A DNA stretch of 16,644 bases from an uncultured Solobacterium sp. (GCA_905194705.1 CAJJTI010000029.1:1-16644); one strand, 5' to 3'. Positions 1 through 9,053 are shown, numbered from the stretch's first letter. Notes: generated by a model from the letters alone, not told the origin. Numbers and translations are program-made.

Positions 1-44
1 TATTTTCATATTTTCATTTTTTAAACTTAATGATTGATATTTTA

Positions 45-83
45 TAAAAATATAATAAAAGAGGTGCATATAAGATACACCTC
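45..83 (-). terminator. Intrinsic terminator of the NCS2 permease gene
   Basis: Read on the minus strand, GAGGTG and CACCTC pair as a 6-bp stem around an 11-nt loop. A U-rich tract (TTTTATTATATTTTT) follows directly. It lies about 30 nt past the permease stop codon. The remaining bases 1-44 are AT-rich and show no gene. Confidence 0.75.
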
Positions 84-113
84 AAGATATTTAATTTAAG
101 TTTTTAAAATTTA

Positions 114-1460
114 CTATTTTGCACTTGGATCTTTGCTTAAGAGTTTATTTACGATAATTCCTAAGATTAGTGCACAGGCAATAGATGTAATTGTGATTTT
201 ACCGAAAGATAGTTGTAAGCCACCGATACCTGCAATTAAGATTGAAGATACAACGAACAGGTTTTTATTTTGTTCTAAGTCAACTTTTTGAACCATCTTT
301 AATCCACTTACAGCGATAAATCCATATAGTGCCATACATACACCACCCATTACACATGATGGAATACTGGAGATAAAGGCTACGATTGGACTGATGAATG
401 CTAAGATGATGCATTCAATTGCAGCAGTGATAATTGTTGCAACAGAGGCGTTCTTTGTAATTGCAACACAAGCTACAGATTCACCATAAGTTGTATTTGG
501 ACATCCACCAAAGAATGCACCAACAATTGAACCAATACCATCACCAAGTAATGTTCTATCTAATCCTGGATCTTTTAATAAATCTTTTTCGATAATTGAA
601 GAGATGTTCTTATGGTCAGCGATATGTTCTGCAAATACGACGAAGGCAACTGGAATATAGGCAACAGCTACTGTACCAATATATTCTGCATCAACTTGTG
701 AGAAGCCTTTAGCAGCAGTTAAGAATGTAAAGTCAGGTACAGAGAAGAATGTACTTAGTGTTACACCGCCACTTGCCAAGTTTGTAAATGCACTGAAGTC
801 TGAAATCATTAAACTTTCTACACCAGTAGCGTTACCAATTAATGTAAGTACTGCTGCTAAAGCGTATCCTGATAAGATTCCAATAATGAATGGAATCATT
901 TTTGTATATTTCTTACCATATGTACTAGCTAATGTAGTAGCGATTAAGGCAACTAAACCACATAAAACAGCGAAGTTTGTTGTTCCACCTGTTACATCAC
1001 TCTTGCTTAAGTTACCAATTGCGCTGCTTGCCAAGCTTAAACCGATAATTGCTACTGTAGGTCCAATAACAACTGGTGGCATTAATTTATCAATCCAGCT
1101 TACACCAGCCTTTTTAACAACAATCGCAATAATTGCATAAACAAGTCCTGCTAAAATAGCACCGATAAGTAATCCAGCAAATCCTGCCTGTACACTTACA
1201 GCTCCTGCAAATGCTGCATTCATTGAACCAATAAACGCAAAAGAAGAGCCCAAGAATACTGGGCTCTTAAATTTAGTGAATAATAAATAAACAAAAGTAC
1301 CAACACCAGCACCAAATAAAGCAGCCGCAGTTGACATTCCGTTACCAACAATTAGTGGTACGGCAATAGTAGCAGCTAAAATAGCTAACACTTGTTGAAA
1401 GCCGTAAATAAGTAATTGCTTTGTACTAGGTCTGTCGTTAACGTCATATACTAATTTCAT
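114..1460 (-). CDS. uraA: NCS2-family nucleobase permease, uracil permease type
   Basis: This is an integral membrane nucleobase:proton symporter of the NCS2 (NAT) family, most like uracil permease UraA/PyrP. The 448-residue length is normal for the family and the protein is hydrophobic throughout, consistent with about 14 membrane segments. Family landmarks are visible: GSSFAF near residue 71, FAEH near 276-279 (E278 matches the substrate-contacting glutamate of E. coli UraA) and NTTYGES near 322-328 (E327 matches the second key glutamate). A clear GGGAGG ribosome site (1471-1476 on the complement) supports this start. The gene is monocistronic, divergent from the radical SAM gene, with its own terminator. 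No PyrR site or purine riboswitch fits in the short leader. Uracil is the best guess for substrate; xanthine or another base cannot be excluded from sequence alone. Confidence 0.9.
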   Translation of the reverse strand: MKLVYDVNDRPSTKQLLIYGFQQVLAILAATIAVPLIVGNGMSTAAALFGAGVGTFVYLLFTKFKSPVFLGSSFAFIGSMNAAFAGAVSVQAGFAGLLIGAILAGLVYAIIAIVVKKAGVSWIDKLMPPVVIGPTVAIIGLSLASSAIGNLSKSDVTGGTTNFAVLCGLVALIATTLASTYGKKYTKMIPFIIGILSGYALAAVLTLIGNATGVESLMISDFSAFTNLASGGVTLSTFFSVPDFTFLTAAKGFSQVDAEYIGTVAVAYIPVAFVVFAEHIADHKNISSIIEKDLLKDPGLDRTLLGDGIGSIVGAFFGGCPNTTYGESVACVAITKNASVATIITAAIECIILAFISPIVAFISSIPSCVMGGVCMALYGFIAVSGLKMVQKVDLEQNKNLFVVSSILIAGIGGLQLSFGKITITSIACALILGIIVNKLLSKDPSAK

Positions 1461-1486
1461 ATGTTTCTATCCTCCCATTGCGTTCT

Positions 1487-1515
1487 AAAGTACCAAAAAA
1501 TGATATGGATGTAAA
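1487..1515 (-). promoter_or_regulatory. Candidate promoter of the permease gene
   Basis: On the minus strand, TTTACA (-35, complement of 1510-1515) is followed after 17 nt by TACTTT (-10, complement of 1487-1492). The -35 matches consensus at 5 of 6 bases and the -10 at only 3 of 6. Spacing and the short distance to the GGGAGG site make it plausible. I see no clear promoter for the divergent radical SAM gene in the same intergenic stretch. Confidence 0.4.
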
Positions 1516-1568
1516 GAAAAAATGTTTCAAAAAAAGAAATATTATAAGTTTTATGAAAAAAAGCTGAA

Positions 1569-2492
1569 ATGTATGAGAAAATAATTGATATGGAAATAAA
1601 AAGGTATTATTCTTTTACTGATTTTTCTCTTAAGAATTATGGTAAAAAAATATATAAAATTGCATTGAACTTGAATTTTGGTTGTCCAAATAGAGATGGT
1701 AAAGTATCTACTGGTGGATGTATTTTTTGTGCGAATGGAAGTGGAGATTTTGCATCATTATATCAAGGTGAAAAAATACAATTAAAGAAAACGGACAAAC
1801 AGAGTGATGATGCTTTATATATAGGGTATTTTCAAGCATATACAAATACATATGCAGATATTAATACTCTTCGTTTCTATTTTACAAAAGCACTTGAAGA
1901 TGATTTATTAGCAGGAATTTCTATCGCTACACGTCCTGATTGTATGGGGGAAGATGTATTAAATCTGTTAAAAGAATTAAAAGACAGTTTTCCTGATAAA
2001 TTTATATGGGTAGAACTTGGCTTACAAACAATTTCTGAAAAAAATGCAAAATGGATGAATCGCGGATATCCAACATCGGTATTTGATAAATGTGTAAAGG
2101 ATTTACACATTTATCAAATACCAGTAATAGTGCATGTTATTCTTGGATTACCTAATGAAGATGAAGCATTCTTGATTGAAGAAATGAAATATCTAAACGC
2201 ATTACATATTGATGGCATAAAACTGCAGCTATTGCATATACTTCAAGGAACAAAGTTATATGACTGTTATCAAAATAATGAAATACAAGCTTTAACTGAA
2301 GAAGATTATGTATCTAAAGTATGTTTGTGTATCAGCTATCTGGATGAAAATATTGTTATTCATCGTTTAACTGGTGATGGTGAAAGAAATAAACTTGTAG
2401 CACCACTATGGAGTTTACATAAAAGACATGTTTTAAATTCTATCGCTAAATACTTAAAAGCTAATCAAATTACGCAAGGTTGTAAATTATAA
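1569..2492 (+). CDS. Radical SAM protein, YhcC-like (TIGR01212 family)
   Basis: The 307-residue protein looks like the YhcC/TIGR01212 radical SAM family, whose reaction is not established. It starts with the family's typical RYYSF...YGKKIYKI stretch, followed by GCPNRDG. The cluster cysteines are C39, C51 and C54, a C-X11-C-X2-C spacing typical of this family rather than the usual CX3CX2C. Later landmarks include ATRPDC (residues 118-123), WVELGLQT (151-158) and HVILGLP (192-198), which resemble the TIM-barrel strands of radical SAM enzymes. The protein is cytosolic, and its iron-sulfur cluster would be oxygen-sensitive. Neither possible start has a strong ribosome site; ATG at 1590 (residue 8) matches the usual family N-terminus better than 1569. 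A weak AT-rich hairpin follows the gene. Confidence 0.85.
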   Translation: MYEKIIDMEIKRYYSFTDFSLKNYGKKIYKIALNLNFGCPNRDGKVSTGGCIFCANGSGDFASLYQGEKIQLKKTDKQSDDALYIGYFQAYTNTYADINTLRFYFTKALEDDLLAGISIATRPDCMGEDVLNLLKELKDSFPDKFIWVELGLQTISEKNAKWMNRGYPTSVFDKCVKDLHIYQIPVIVHVILGLPNEDEAFLIEEMKYLNALHIDGIKLQLLHILQGTKLYDCYQNNEIQALTEEDYVSKVCLCISYLDENIVIHRLTGDGERNKLVAPLWSLHKRHVLNSIAKYLKANQITQGCKL

Positions 2493-2503
2493 AAAGTTGT
2501 GAC

Positions 2504-2534
2504 AAATGATAATGTTTGTATATCATTTTTTATA
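2504..2534 (+). terminator. Possible weak terminator after the radical SAM gene
   Basis: AAATGATA (2504-2511) and TATCATTT (2521-2528) form a perfect 8-bp stem with a 9-nt loop, followed by TT and an AT-rich stretch. The stem has only one G-C pair, so termination would be weak. It could instead be an operator in front of the next operon. Confidence 0.4.
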
Positions 2535-2544
2535 AAATTTATTT

Positions 2545-2550
2545 TATAAT
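2545..2550 (+). promoter_or_regulatory. Candidate -10 box of the activase operon
   Basis: A perfect TATAAT lies 29 nt before the activase start codon. No convincing -35 box is present at 16-18 nt upstream (the sequence there is ATCATT or similar). A GGGAGG ribosome site at 2561-2566 follows. CCCT just upstream of it (2554-2557) is complementary to the start of that site and could mask it in a very small hairpin. Confidence 0.35.
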
Positions 2551-2573
2551 AATCCCTCAAGGGAGGAATATCT

Positions 2574-5501
2574 ATGCGAGTTGGATTAGATATTGGATCA
2601 ACCACGATTAAATGTGTCGTTTTAGATGAAAATGATTCTATACTATATAAGACATATGAAAGACATCATAGTCATATTTTAGAAAAAGCAGAAGAAATAA
2701 TAAATCGATTAAACAAGGAATATGTACATGATTCAGATGTAATATTAGCTATTTCTGGTTCGGCAGGAATGGGCTTAGCTGATAAGTGTAATATTCCTTT
2801 TGTTCAGGAAGTTTATGCAACTAGAGTTGCTGCAAGTAAACTATCACCTGATACTGATTGCATTATTGAACTTGGTGGAGAAGATGCAAAGATATTGTTT
2901 CTGAAAAATGGTATTGAAGTCAGAATGAATGGTTCTTGTGCTGGTGGTACAGGAGCATTTATTGATCAAATGGCTACTTTATTACAAATGCAGTCTGATG
3001 AAATGGATGAAGAAGCTTTAAAAGCAGAAAGAATATATACAATAGCTTCTAGATGTGGAGTTTTTGCAAAAAGTGATGTTCAACCTCTAATTAACCAGGG
3101 AGCTAAAACAAGTGATATTGCTGCGTCTATTTATCAGGCAGTTGTTAATCAAACAATAGCTGGTTTAGCACAAGGTAGAGTAATCAAAGGAAATATTTTA
3201 TATTTAGGCGGTCCATTAACTTTCTCAAAATGTTTGCGTAACAGTTTTGATAAAACACTTAATCTAAAGGGTACTCTTCCAGAAAATTCTTTATTATATG
3301 TAGCTTTGGGTGCTGCATATTATGCGGATGAAAAAGTAAATTTAAAAGAAGTTTTAGAAAAACTTCAAGAGTATGGTAAACACTCTGAGTATGCTGGTTT
3401 ACCTGCTTTATTTCAATCAAGAGATGAGTATTGGCAGTTTCATAACCGTCATATGAAAGCTTCTGTAAAAAGAGCTCAGTTTATAGATGGGGTAAGAGTT
3501 CATATAGGTATTGATTCAGGTTCTACAACAATCAAGATGGTCATTATGGATGATGAATGTAATATTCTTCATACCTGGTATAAGCCAAATAACGGTAACC
3601 CTGTTCCAATGATTTTACATGAACTTATCGATGTGTACGAAAAATATCCAAGAATAGAAATCGCCAGTGTTACGACAACAGGTTATGGAGAAGAGCTAAT
3701 TAAACATGCATTTAAATGTGATTTAGGTGTAGTGGAAACAGTTGCTCACTTTACTGCAGCGAAGTATTTCTTGCCAGAAGTAGATTTTATTATTGATATT
3801 GGCGGTCAGGATATGAAGTGTTTCAAGATTACGGATGGAGCAATTTCTGATATTTTCTTGAATGAAGCTTGTTCTTCTGGATGTGGAAGCTTTTTGCAGA
3901 CATTTGCGAAAGCATTAGGTTATAACGTAGAAGATTTTGCTCGTTTAGGCTTAGAAGGAAGAAAACCAGTTGATTTAGGTTCAAGATGTACCGTATTTAT
4001 GAATTCTTCTGTAAAACAGGCGCAGAAGGATGGAGCTTCTATTGAAGATATCAGTGCTGGTTTATCTATTTCTGTTGTAAAGAATGCTTTATATAAAGTT
4101 ATTCGTTGTGCAAGTCCTGAAGAATTAGGCAAACATATAGTTGTTCAGGGTGGTACTTTCTATAATGAAGCAGTTTTAAGAGCTTTTGAAAAAGAAATGG
4201 GTGTAGAGGTTGTACGTCCTGATATTGCTGGTTTAATGGGAGCTTTCGGAGCGGCACTGTATGGTAAAAAACATGTAGAAGATAATCATAAAAGTACGTT
4301 CTTAAATTATCAGGAACTAAAAAATTTCAGTCAGAAAACCAGCACCGTAACGTGTCAAGGATGTGGTAACCATTGTCTTTTAACAATTAATCTTTTTGCG
4401 GATGGGCAAAGATATATCAGTGGTAATCGTTGTGATAAGCCAGTTACAGGTATTGCGACAAGTGATGATTTGAATTTATATGCATATAAACTTTCATTAT
4501 TAAAGTCTTATGCAAATAAAGAAGGTGAAGGTAATAAAGGTACAATTGGTATTCCTTTAGTTTTAAATATGTATGAATTATTACCGTTTTGGCATACCTT
4601 CTGGACTAATTTAGGATATAAAGTAAAAGTTAGTCCAATTTCAAGCCATAAACTGTATCAAGAAGGACAAGCTACAATACCTAGTGACACAGCATGTTAT
4701 CCAGCAAAACTTTCGCATGGTCATATAAATGCTTTAGCAAAAGAAAATGTTGATGCGATATTTTATCCATGCATGAGCTACAACTTTGATGAAAAGGCAG
4801 GAGATAATCATTATAACTGTCCAGTTGTAGCATATTATCCAGAAGTACTAAAAGATAATTGTAGAGAGTTAGAGAATATTCCTTTTATCTTTGATTTTAT
4901 TGATTTAAGTAATCGTGATGAATTTATAAAACGTTATCCTCTAATGTTGCAGAAGCATTTTCCTAGTTTAAAGACAGATGATATTGTTGAAGCAATTCAT
5001 GCGGCATATAAAGAATATGACGTGCATTTGGAAGATATTCGTAAAAAGGGGAAAGAAATCATTGAAAAAGCCCGTAAAGAAAATAAACATATTATTGTTT
5101 TAGCAGGTAGACCATACCACGTTGATCCCGAAGTAAATCATGGTATAGATAAATTGATTACCAGACTTGGTGCAGCTGTTATTACAGAAGATTCAATCAG
5201 TTATTTGACACCTAAATTTAAAACAACTGTATTAAATCAATGGACCTATCATTCCCGTTTGTATTCTGCAGCAAAGTACTGTACAGAACATGAAGATATT
5301 GACTTAGTTCAACTTGTTTCTTTTGGTTGTGGCCTGGATGCGATTACTACAGATGAAACTAGAGAAATATTACAAAGCGGTAATAAGCTCTATACACAGT
5401 TAAAAATAGATGAAATTACAAATCTAGGTACAGTTACAATTCGTTTAAGAAGTTTATTTGCAGCATTAGCTGAAAGAAAAATGGATAAGGAGAATCAATA
5501 A
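2574..5501 (+). CDS. Double-domain acyl-CoA dehydratase activase (BcrAD_BadFG x2 plus DUF2229-like)
   Basis: This 975-residue protein contains two copies of the ASKHA-fold ATPase that activates 2-hydroxyacyl-CoA dehydratases (HgdC/CompA family). Copy 1 has the phosphate loop DIGSTTIK (6-13), GGEDAK (101-106) and the iron-sulfur cysteines C122 (in SCAGGTG) and C161 (in SRCGVFAKSD). Copy 2 has DSGSTTIK (314-321), GGQDMK (410-415), C433/C437 and C472 (in SRCTVF). The rest (about 590-975) resembles the DUF2229 region, with a cysteine group C594, C597, C601 and C620 that could hold a further metal cluster. Known activases use ATP hydrolysis to push one electron into a dehydratase; the substrate of this large form is unknown. 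It has a strong GGGAGG site and its stop overlaps the next start by one base (TAATG), so translation is probably coupled. Homologues are often one chain of about 1400 residues including the next gene. Confidence 0.88.
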   Translation: MRVGLDIGSTTIKCVVLDENDSILYKTYERHHSHILEKAEEIINRLNKEYVHDSDVILAISGSAGMGLADKCNIPFVQEVYATRVAASKLSPDTDCIIELGGEDAKILFLKNGIEVRMNGSCAGGTGAFIDQMATLLQMQSDEMDEEALKAERIYTIASRCGVFAKSDVQPLINQGAKTSDIAASIYQAVVNQTIAGLAQGRVIKGNILYLGGPLTFSKCLRNSFDKTLNLKGTLPENSLLYVALGAAYYADEKVNLKEVLEKLQEYGKHSEYAGLPALFQSRDEYWQFHNRHMKASVKRAQFIDGVRVHIGIDSGSTTIKMVIMDDECNILHTWYKPNNGNPVPMILHELIDVYEKYPRIEIASVTTTGYGEELIKHAFKCDLGVVETVAHFTAAKYFLPEVDFIIDIGGQDMKCFKITDGAISDIFLNEACSSGCGSFLQTFAKALGYNVEDFARLGLEGRKPVDLGSRCTVFMNSSVKQAQKDGASIEDISAGLSISVVKNALYKVIRCASPEELGKHIVVQGGTFYNEAVLRAFEKEMGVEVVRPDIAGLMGAFGAALYGKKHVEDNHKSTFLNYQELKNFSQKTSTVTCQGCGNHCLLTINLFADGQRYISGNRCDKPVTGIATSDDLNLYAYKLSLLKSYANKEGEGNKGTIGIPLVLNMYELLPFWHTFWTNLGYKVKVSPISSHKLYQEGQATIPSDTACYPAKLSHGHINALAKENVDAIFYPCMSYNFDEKAGDNHYNCPVVAYYPEVLKDNCRELENIPFIFDFIDLSNRDEFIKRYPLMLQKHFPSLKTDDIVEAIHAAYKEYDVHLEDIRKKGKEIIEKARKENKHIIVLAGRPYHVDPEVNHGIDKLITRLGAAVITEDSISYLTPKFKTTVLNQWTYHSRLYSAAKYCTEHEDIDLVQLVSFGCGLDAITTDETREILQSGNKLYTQLKIDEITNLGTVTIRLRSLFAALAERKMDKENQ

Positions 5502-6754
5502 TGGAGTATTTAACACCGAATTTCACAAAAGATATGCTTCAAGATTACACCGTATTAGTTCCTAATATGTGTCCGATTCAATTTCGTTTAGTTAAAGCAG
5601 CAATGGAATCAGAAGGTTATCACAAAGTTGAACTTTTAGGAAGTGCAAGTTCTGAAGTAACACAAAATGGTTTAAGGTATGTTCATAATGATACGTGTTA
5701 CCCAGCTTTAATTATTATTGGTCAATTTTTAGAAGCTTTAGATAGTGGGAAATATGATTTGGATCATACAGCTTTGATCATATCTCAATCTGGTGGAGGT
5801 TGTAGAGCAAGTAATTATATCAAACTTCTCCGCAAAGCATTAGTTCGTTCAGGTCACGCCAATATTCCTGTAGCAAGTGCTAACGTTAATGGTCTAGAAG
5901 AAGGTTCTATGATGCCTTGGACCAAAAAGATGATATTAAAAACATTAGCAGCAATTGAGTATGGTGATTTAATATTTGCTTTAAGAAATGAAGCCCATGC
6001 CTATGAAATAAATAAAGGCGACAGTGATAAGATGGTAGAAAAGTGGCTGACAATACTTGATGAAGATATTCGTCATAGTAAAAATTATTTACCTACTTCC
6101 TATAACAAGATGTTTAATCGTATTGCAAAAGATTTTTCTACAATCCCATTAGATAGAAAACCAAAAGTAAAAGTTGGTGTGGTTGGAGAAATATATGTTA
6201 AGTTTTCACCAACAGGAAATAATGATTTATTACATTTTCTTGAGTCGCAGGATTGTGAAGTAAATATGCCTGGATTAATGGGATATGTTGAGTATTGTTG
6301 TGCAAACTATGCCTTAGATACTAAACTATATGGAATGGATCCAAAGATGGGTAAACTTGCAGGATATGCCTTGAAATTATTAAATCATTATGGCTTTTTA
6401 CAAAGTAAAGCTATGCGTAAATATGGCTTCTATGGACCAGGCAAATTTACAGAACTCATGAAAAAGCCAGAAGGAATTTTATCTCTTGGAACAAAGATGG
6501 GTGAAGGATGGCTTTTAACTGGAGAAATGCTTGAATTAATTGAAGCAGGATATGCAAATATTGTTTGTGCTCAACCATTTGGTTGCTTGCCTAACCATAT
6601 TGCAGGAAAAGGTGTCATCAACAAAATAAGAGAAATTCATCCTGATGCGAATATTACTCCTGTCGATTATGACCCAAGTGCAACACGTGTTAACCAGGAG
6701 AATCGTATTAAACTAATGCTTGCAGTCGCAAAAGAAAACTTAGAAAAGGAATAA
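5501..6754 (+). CDS. 2-hydroxyacyl-CoA dehydratase (HgdB/HGD-D)-like subunit
   Basis: The 417-residue protein resembles the dehydratase-type domain that normally forms the C-terminal third of the large activase-dehydratase proteins. Conserved-looking cysteines sit at C24 (in PNMCP), C66 (in NDTCYP) and C101 (in SGGGCRASNY), and more occur in EYCC and in AQPFGCLPNH near the C-terminus. These are candidates for iron-sulfur ligands as in HgdB. Its length plus that of the gene before it gives 1392 residues, equal to the fused form. The TAATG junction suggests a 1:1 product ratio and a physical complex with the activase. Whether it dehydrates a 2-hydroxyacyl-CoA is not shown; no CoA-transferase or acyl-CoA dehydrogenase gene accompanies it here. 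Confidence 0.85.
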   Translation: MEYLTPNFTKDMLQDYTVLVPNMCPIQFRLVKAAMESEGYHKVELLGSASSEVTQNGLRYVHNDTCYPALIIIGQFLEALDSGKYDLDHTALIISQSGGGCRASNYIKLLRKALVRSGHANIPVASANVNGLEEGSMMPWTKKMILKTLAAIEYGDLIFALRNEAHAYEINKGDSDKMVEKWLTILDEDIRHSKNYLPTSYNKMFNRIAKDFSTIPLDRKPKVKVGVVGEIYVKFSPTGNNDLLHFLESQDCEVNMPGLMGYVEYCCANYALDTKLYGMDPKMGKLAGYALKLLNHYGFLQSKAMRKYGFYGPGKFTELMKKPEGILSLGTKMGEGWLLTGEMLELIEAGYANIVCAQPFGCLPNHIAGKGVINKIREIHPDANITPVDYDPSATRVNQENRIKLMLAVAKENLEKE

Positions 6755-6757
6755 ACA

Positions 6758-7456
6758 ATGAAAACAGTACTATTTGACTTAGATGGAACTTTACTACCGA
6801 TGGATCAAGACGCATTTACGAAAGCATATTTTCATTACTTAGCTAAACATATGGCAGCTTATGGATATGAAAGTGAGAAATTAATTCAATCTATATGGGC
6901 TGGAACCAAAGCAATGGTTAAAAATGATGGTACAAAAACAAATGAAGATGCTTTCTGGGATTGTTTTAAAACAATTTATGATGAAGAACATTTAGATGAT
7001 AAGAAGTATTTTGAAGACTTTTATCGTGATGATTTTTATCAAGCACAAATTGCTACAGGTGTAGATTCTTCAGCAAAGAAAGCTGTCAATTTTCTAAAAG
7101 AAAAAGGTTATGAATTGATATTAGCTACTAATCCTATTTTCCCATCTATTGCAACATTACAAAGAGTTGGCTGGGCTGGGTTAGATAAAGATGATTTTTC
7201 TTTAATCACGACTTACGAAAATAGTACATATTGCAAGCCTAATCCAAAGTATTATGAAGAAATTATTCAAAAAATGAATCTAGATCCTAGTGAATGCATC
7301 ATGGTTGGTAATGATGCTATAGAAGATATTGCGGCTGGTGTTACAGGCATGAAAGTATATATCATCACAAATAATCTATTAAATGGTGATAAAGTAGATA
7401 TATCAAAGTATCCACATGGTAACTTTGATGATTTTATCGAATGGATGAGAGGATAA
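6758..7456 (+). CDS. HAD-superfamily hydrolase
   Basis: This is a 232-residue cytosolic phosphatase-type member of the haloacid dehalogenase superfamily. Motif I is FDLDGTLLP with D7 as nucleophile and D9 as acid/base. Motif II is the threonine in LILATNP, motif III the lysine in CKPNPKYY, and motif IV is MVGNDAIEDI with the metal-binding aspartates. An inserted helical segment between motifs I and II makes it a C1-cap type. The substrate cannot be told from sequence. The start follows the previous stop by 3 nt, with an AAAAGGA ribosome site inside the upstream gene, so it belongs to the activase operon. Confidence 0.88.
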   Translation: MKTVLFDLDGTLLPMDQDAFTKAYFHYLAKHMAAYGYESEKLIQSIWAGTKAMVKNDGTKTNEDAFWDCFKTIYDEEHLDDKKYFEDFYRDDFYQAQIATGVDSSAKKAVNFLKEKGYELILATNPIFPSIATLQRVGWAGLDKDDFSLITTYENSTYCKPNPKYYEEIIQKMNLDPSECIMVGNDAIEDIAAGVTGMKVYIITNNLLNGDKVDISKYPHGNFDDFIEWMRG

Positions 7457-7460
7457 ATAT

Positions 7461-8543
7461 ATGTTGAATCAAAAAAGATTAGATAAAGTTTTTTCCTTTT
7501 TGCATGAACAAAAATTAGATCAAATGCTTGTATGTGACAAGGTTGCAATTTTCTATTTGACAAATAAATGGTTTCATCCTGGAGAAAGATTTCTAGGACT
7601 ACTACTAAAAAAGAATGAAACACCTATTTTATATTTAAATGAATTATTTAGAATAGATGAAGATTTAGGTGTGAAAGTTGTTTCTATTACAGATACTACT
7701 AATATTAGTGAAGTATTAAAAAGAGATGTTGATCCAACAAAATGTTTAGGTGTCGATAAAGAATTAAGAGCTAAGTTTTTATTGCCATTTTTACATGAAC
7801 ATATTGCAACGGATTTTATAAACAGTTCTTTTGCGGTTGATGAAGCACGTGCATTGAAAGATGAATATGAAATTGAATTAATGATTCAATCTTCTAAAAT
7901 TAATGATTTAGCAATGGAACAGTTTAAAGCATTAATTCATCCTGGAGTAACTGAAGAAGAAGTAGCTTCTAAATGCTTAGGTATTTATAAGAGCTTAGGT
8001 GCAGAGGCATATTCTTTTGAACCAATCGTCGCTTTTGGTATAAATAGTGCTGACCCACATCATGAACCAGATAGTACTGTATTAAAAGAAGGTGATACTG
8101 TGTTATTTGATGTTGGATGTAAATATAAAAATTACTGTTCAGATATGACAAGAACATTCTTCTATAAAAAAGAATTAACAAGTGAAGAAAAGAAAGTATA
8201 TAACTTGGTAAAAGATGCTAACGAAAAATCAGAAGAAATATGTAAACCTGGAGTTGTCTTTGCGGATATTGATAGGGCAGCGAGAGATGTTATTTCAAAA
8301 GGTGGATATGGTAAAGATTTCACGCATCGTTTAGGACATTTCATTGGTATTGAAGATCATGATTTTGGTGATGTATCAATGGCTAACTTATCCAAAACAA
8401 AAACAGGTAATATTTTCTCTATTGAACCAGGTATCTACAATAAAGATGTATTAGGCGTAAGAATTGAAGATTTGGTATTAATTACTGAAGACAGTCATAT
8501 TGTATTAAATACTTATCCAAAAGATATCGAGGTAATCGAATAA
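7461..8543 (+). CDS. M24-family Xaa-Pro aminopeptidase/dipeptidase
   Basis: The 360-residue protein is a cytosolic metallopeptidase of family M24 with the usual N-terminal creatinase-like domain (about 1-125) and C-terminal pita-bread domain. The five metal ligands are visible: the two aspartates of FDVGC...YCSDMTRTFF (ten residues apart), the histidine of HRLGHFIG, the glutamate of SIEPGIY and the glutamate of VRIEDLVLI. Members cleave at the amino side of proline in small peptides. Length is normal for PepP/PepQ-like proteins; the sequence does not decide between aminopeptidase and dipeptidase. It lies 4 nt after the HAD gene. Confidence 0.9.
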   Translation: MLNQKRLDKVFSFLHEQKLDQMLVCDKVAIFYLTNKWFHPGERFLGLLLKKNETPILYLNELFRIDEDLGVKVVSITDTTNISEVLKRDVDPTKCLGVDKELRAKFLLPFLHEHIATDFINSSFAVDEARALKDEYEIELMIQSSKINDLAMEQFKALIHPGVTEEEVASKCLGIYKSLGAEAYSFEPIVAFGINSADPHHEPDSTVLKEGDTVLFDVGCKYKNYCSDMTRTFFYKKELTSEEKKVYNLVKDANEKSEEICKPGVVFADIDRAARDVISKGGYGKDFTHRLGHFIGIEDHDFGDVSMANLSKTKTGNIFSIEPGIYNKDVLGVRIEDLVLITEDSHIVLNTYPKDIEVIE

Positions 8544-8546
8544 TTT

Positions 8547-9023
8547 ATGTCTTTAGACAGTGTGAAAGAAGAATTTAAGAAGTATCACATTGAAGATAAA
8601 ATAATTTTATTGGATGAGTCCAGTGCTACAGTGGAGCTAGCAAGTCATGCCTTAGGATGTAAAGAAGCAGAAATAGCGAAAACAATGTCATTTCTTGTGG
8701 ATGATCAACCAATACTTATTGTCATGGCAGGGGATGCAAAAATAAATAATCATAAGTACAAAGCATACTTTCATAAAAAAGCGAGAATGCTGCATGGAGA
8801 TGAAGTAATGGAATACACAAGTCATCCTATAGGTGGCGTATGTCCTTTTGGATTGAAAGAAAATGTGATTGTGTATTTAGATGAGTCTTTAAAAAGATTT
8901 AATTATGTTTATCCAGCCTGTGGAAGTTGTAATTCAGCTATCAAGTTAACAATTGATGAACTGGAAAAGTATTCAAACTATAAAAGATGGATAGATGTAA
9001 CAGAAGTGATTGCAGAAGAGTAG
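8547..9023 (+). CDS. YbaK/ProX-type aminoacyl-tRNA deacylase
   Basis: This 158-residue single-domain protein belongs to the YbaK/EbsC/ProX family, free-standing trans-editing enzymes that hydrolyse mischarged aminoacyl-tRNA. The catalytic-type lysine is in IAKTMSF, and the family's glycine/proline motif appears as GGVCPFGL. The C-terminal part contains ACGSCNSAIKL, a cysteine pair that recurs in this subfamily. Which aminoacyl-tRNA it edits (Cys-tRNA-Pro, Ala-tRNA-Pro or another) cannot be read from the sequence. It follows the peptidase by 3 nt and is the last gene of the operon; the terminator overlaps its stop codon. Confidence 0.87.
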   Translation: MSLDSVKEEFKKYHIEDKIILLDESSATVELASHALGCKEAEIAKTMSFLVDDQPILIVMAGDAKINNHKYKAYFHKKARMLHGDEVMEYTSHPIGGVCPFGLKENVIVYLDESLKRFNYVYPACGSCNSAIKLTIDELEKYSNYKRWIDVTEVIAEE

Positions 9024-9047
9024 TGATAAACTATTCTTCTTTTTGTT
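9014..9047 (+). terminator. Terminator of the activase-to-deacylase operon
   Basis: AGAAGAGTAG (9014-9023) pairs with CTATTCTTCT (9031-9040), with one G-U pair and a 7-nt loop, followed by TTTTGTTTAT. The upstream arm contains the last codons and the stop codon of the deacylase gene. Confidence 0.75.
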
Positions 9048-9053
9048 TATATA

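Noticed and set aside
886..1140. Open frame on the plus strand inside the permease gene
   Set aside because: It is antisense to a well-supported membrane protein gene, has no ribosome site, and its hydrophobic content mirrors the opposite strand.
1461..1568. Purine riboswitch or PyrR attenuator upstream of the permease
   Set aside because: The leader from the candidate promoter to the start codon is only about 20 nt, with no room for an aptamer or attenuator.
2497..2528. Rex-like site starting TTGTGA upstream of the activase operon
   Set aside because: Only one half-site is present; the matching TCACAA half is missing.
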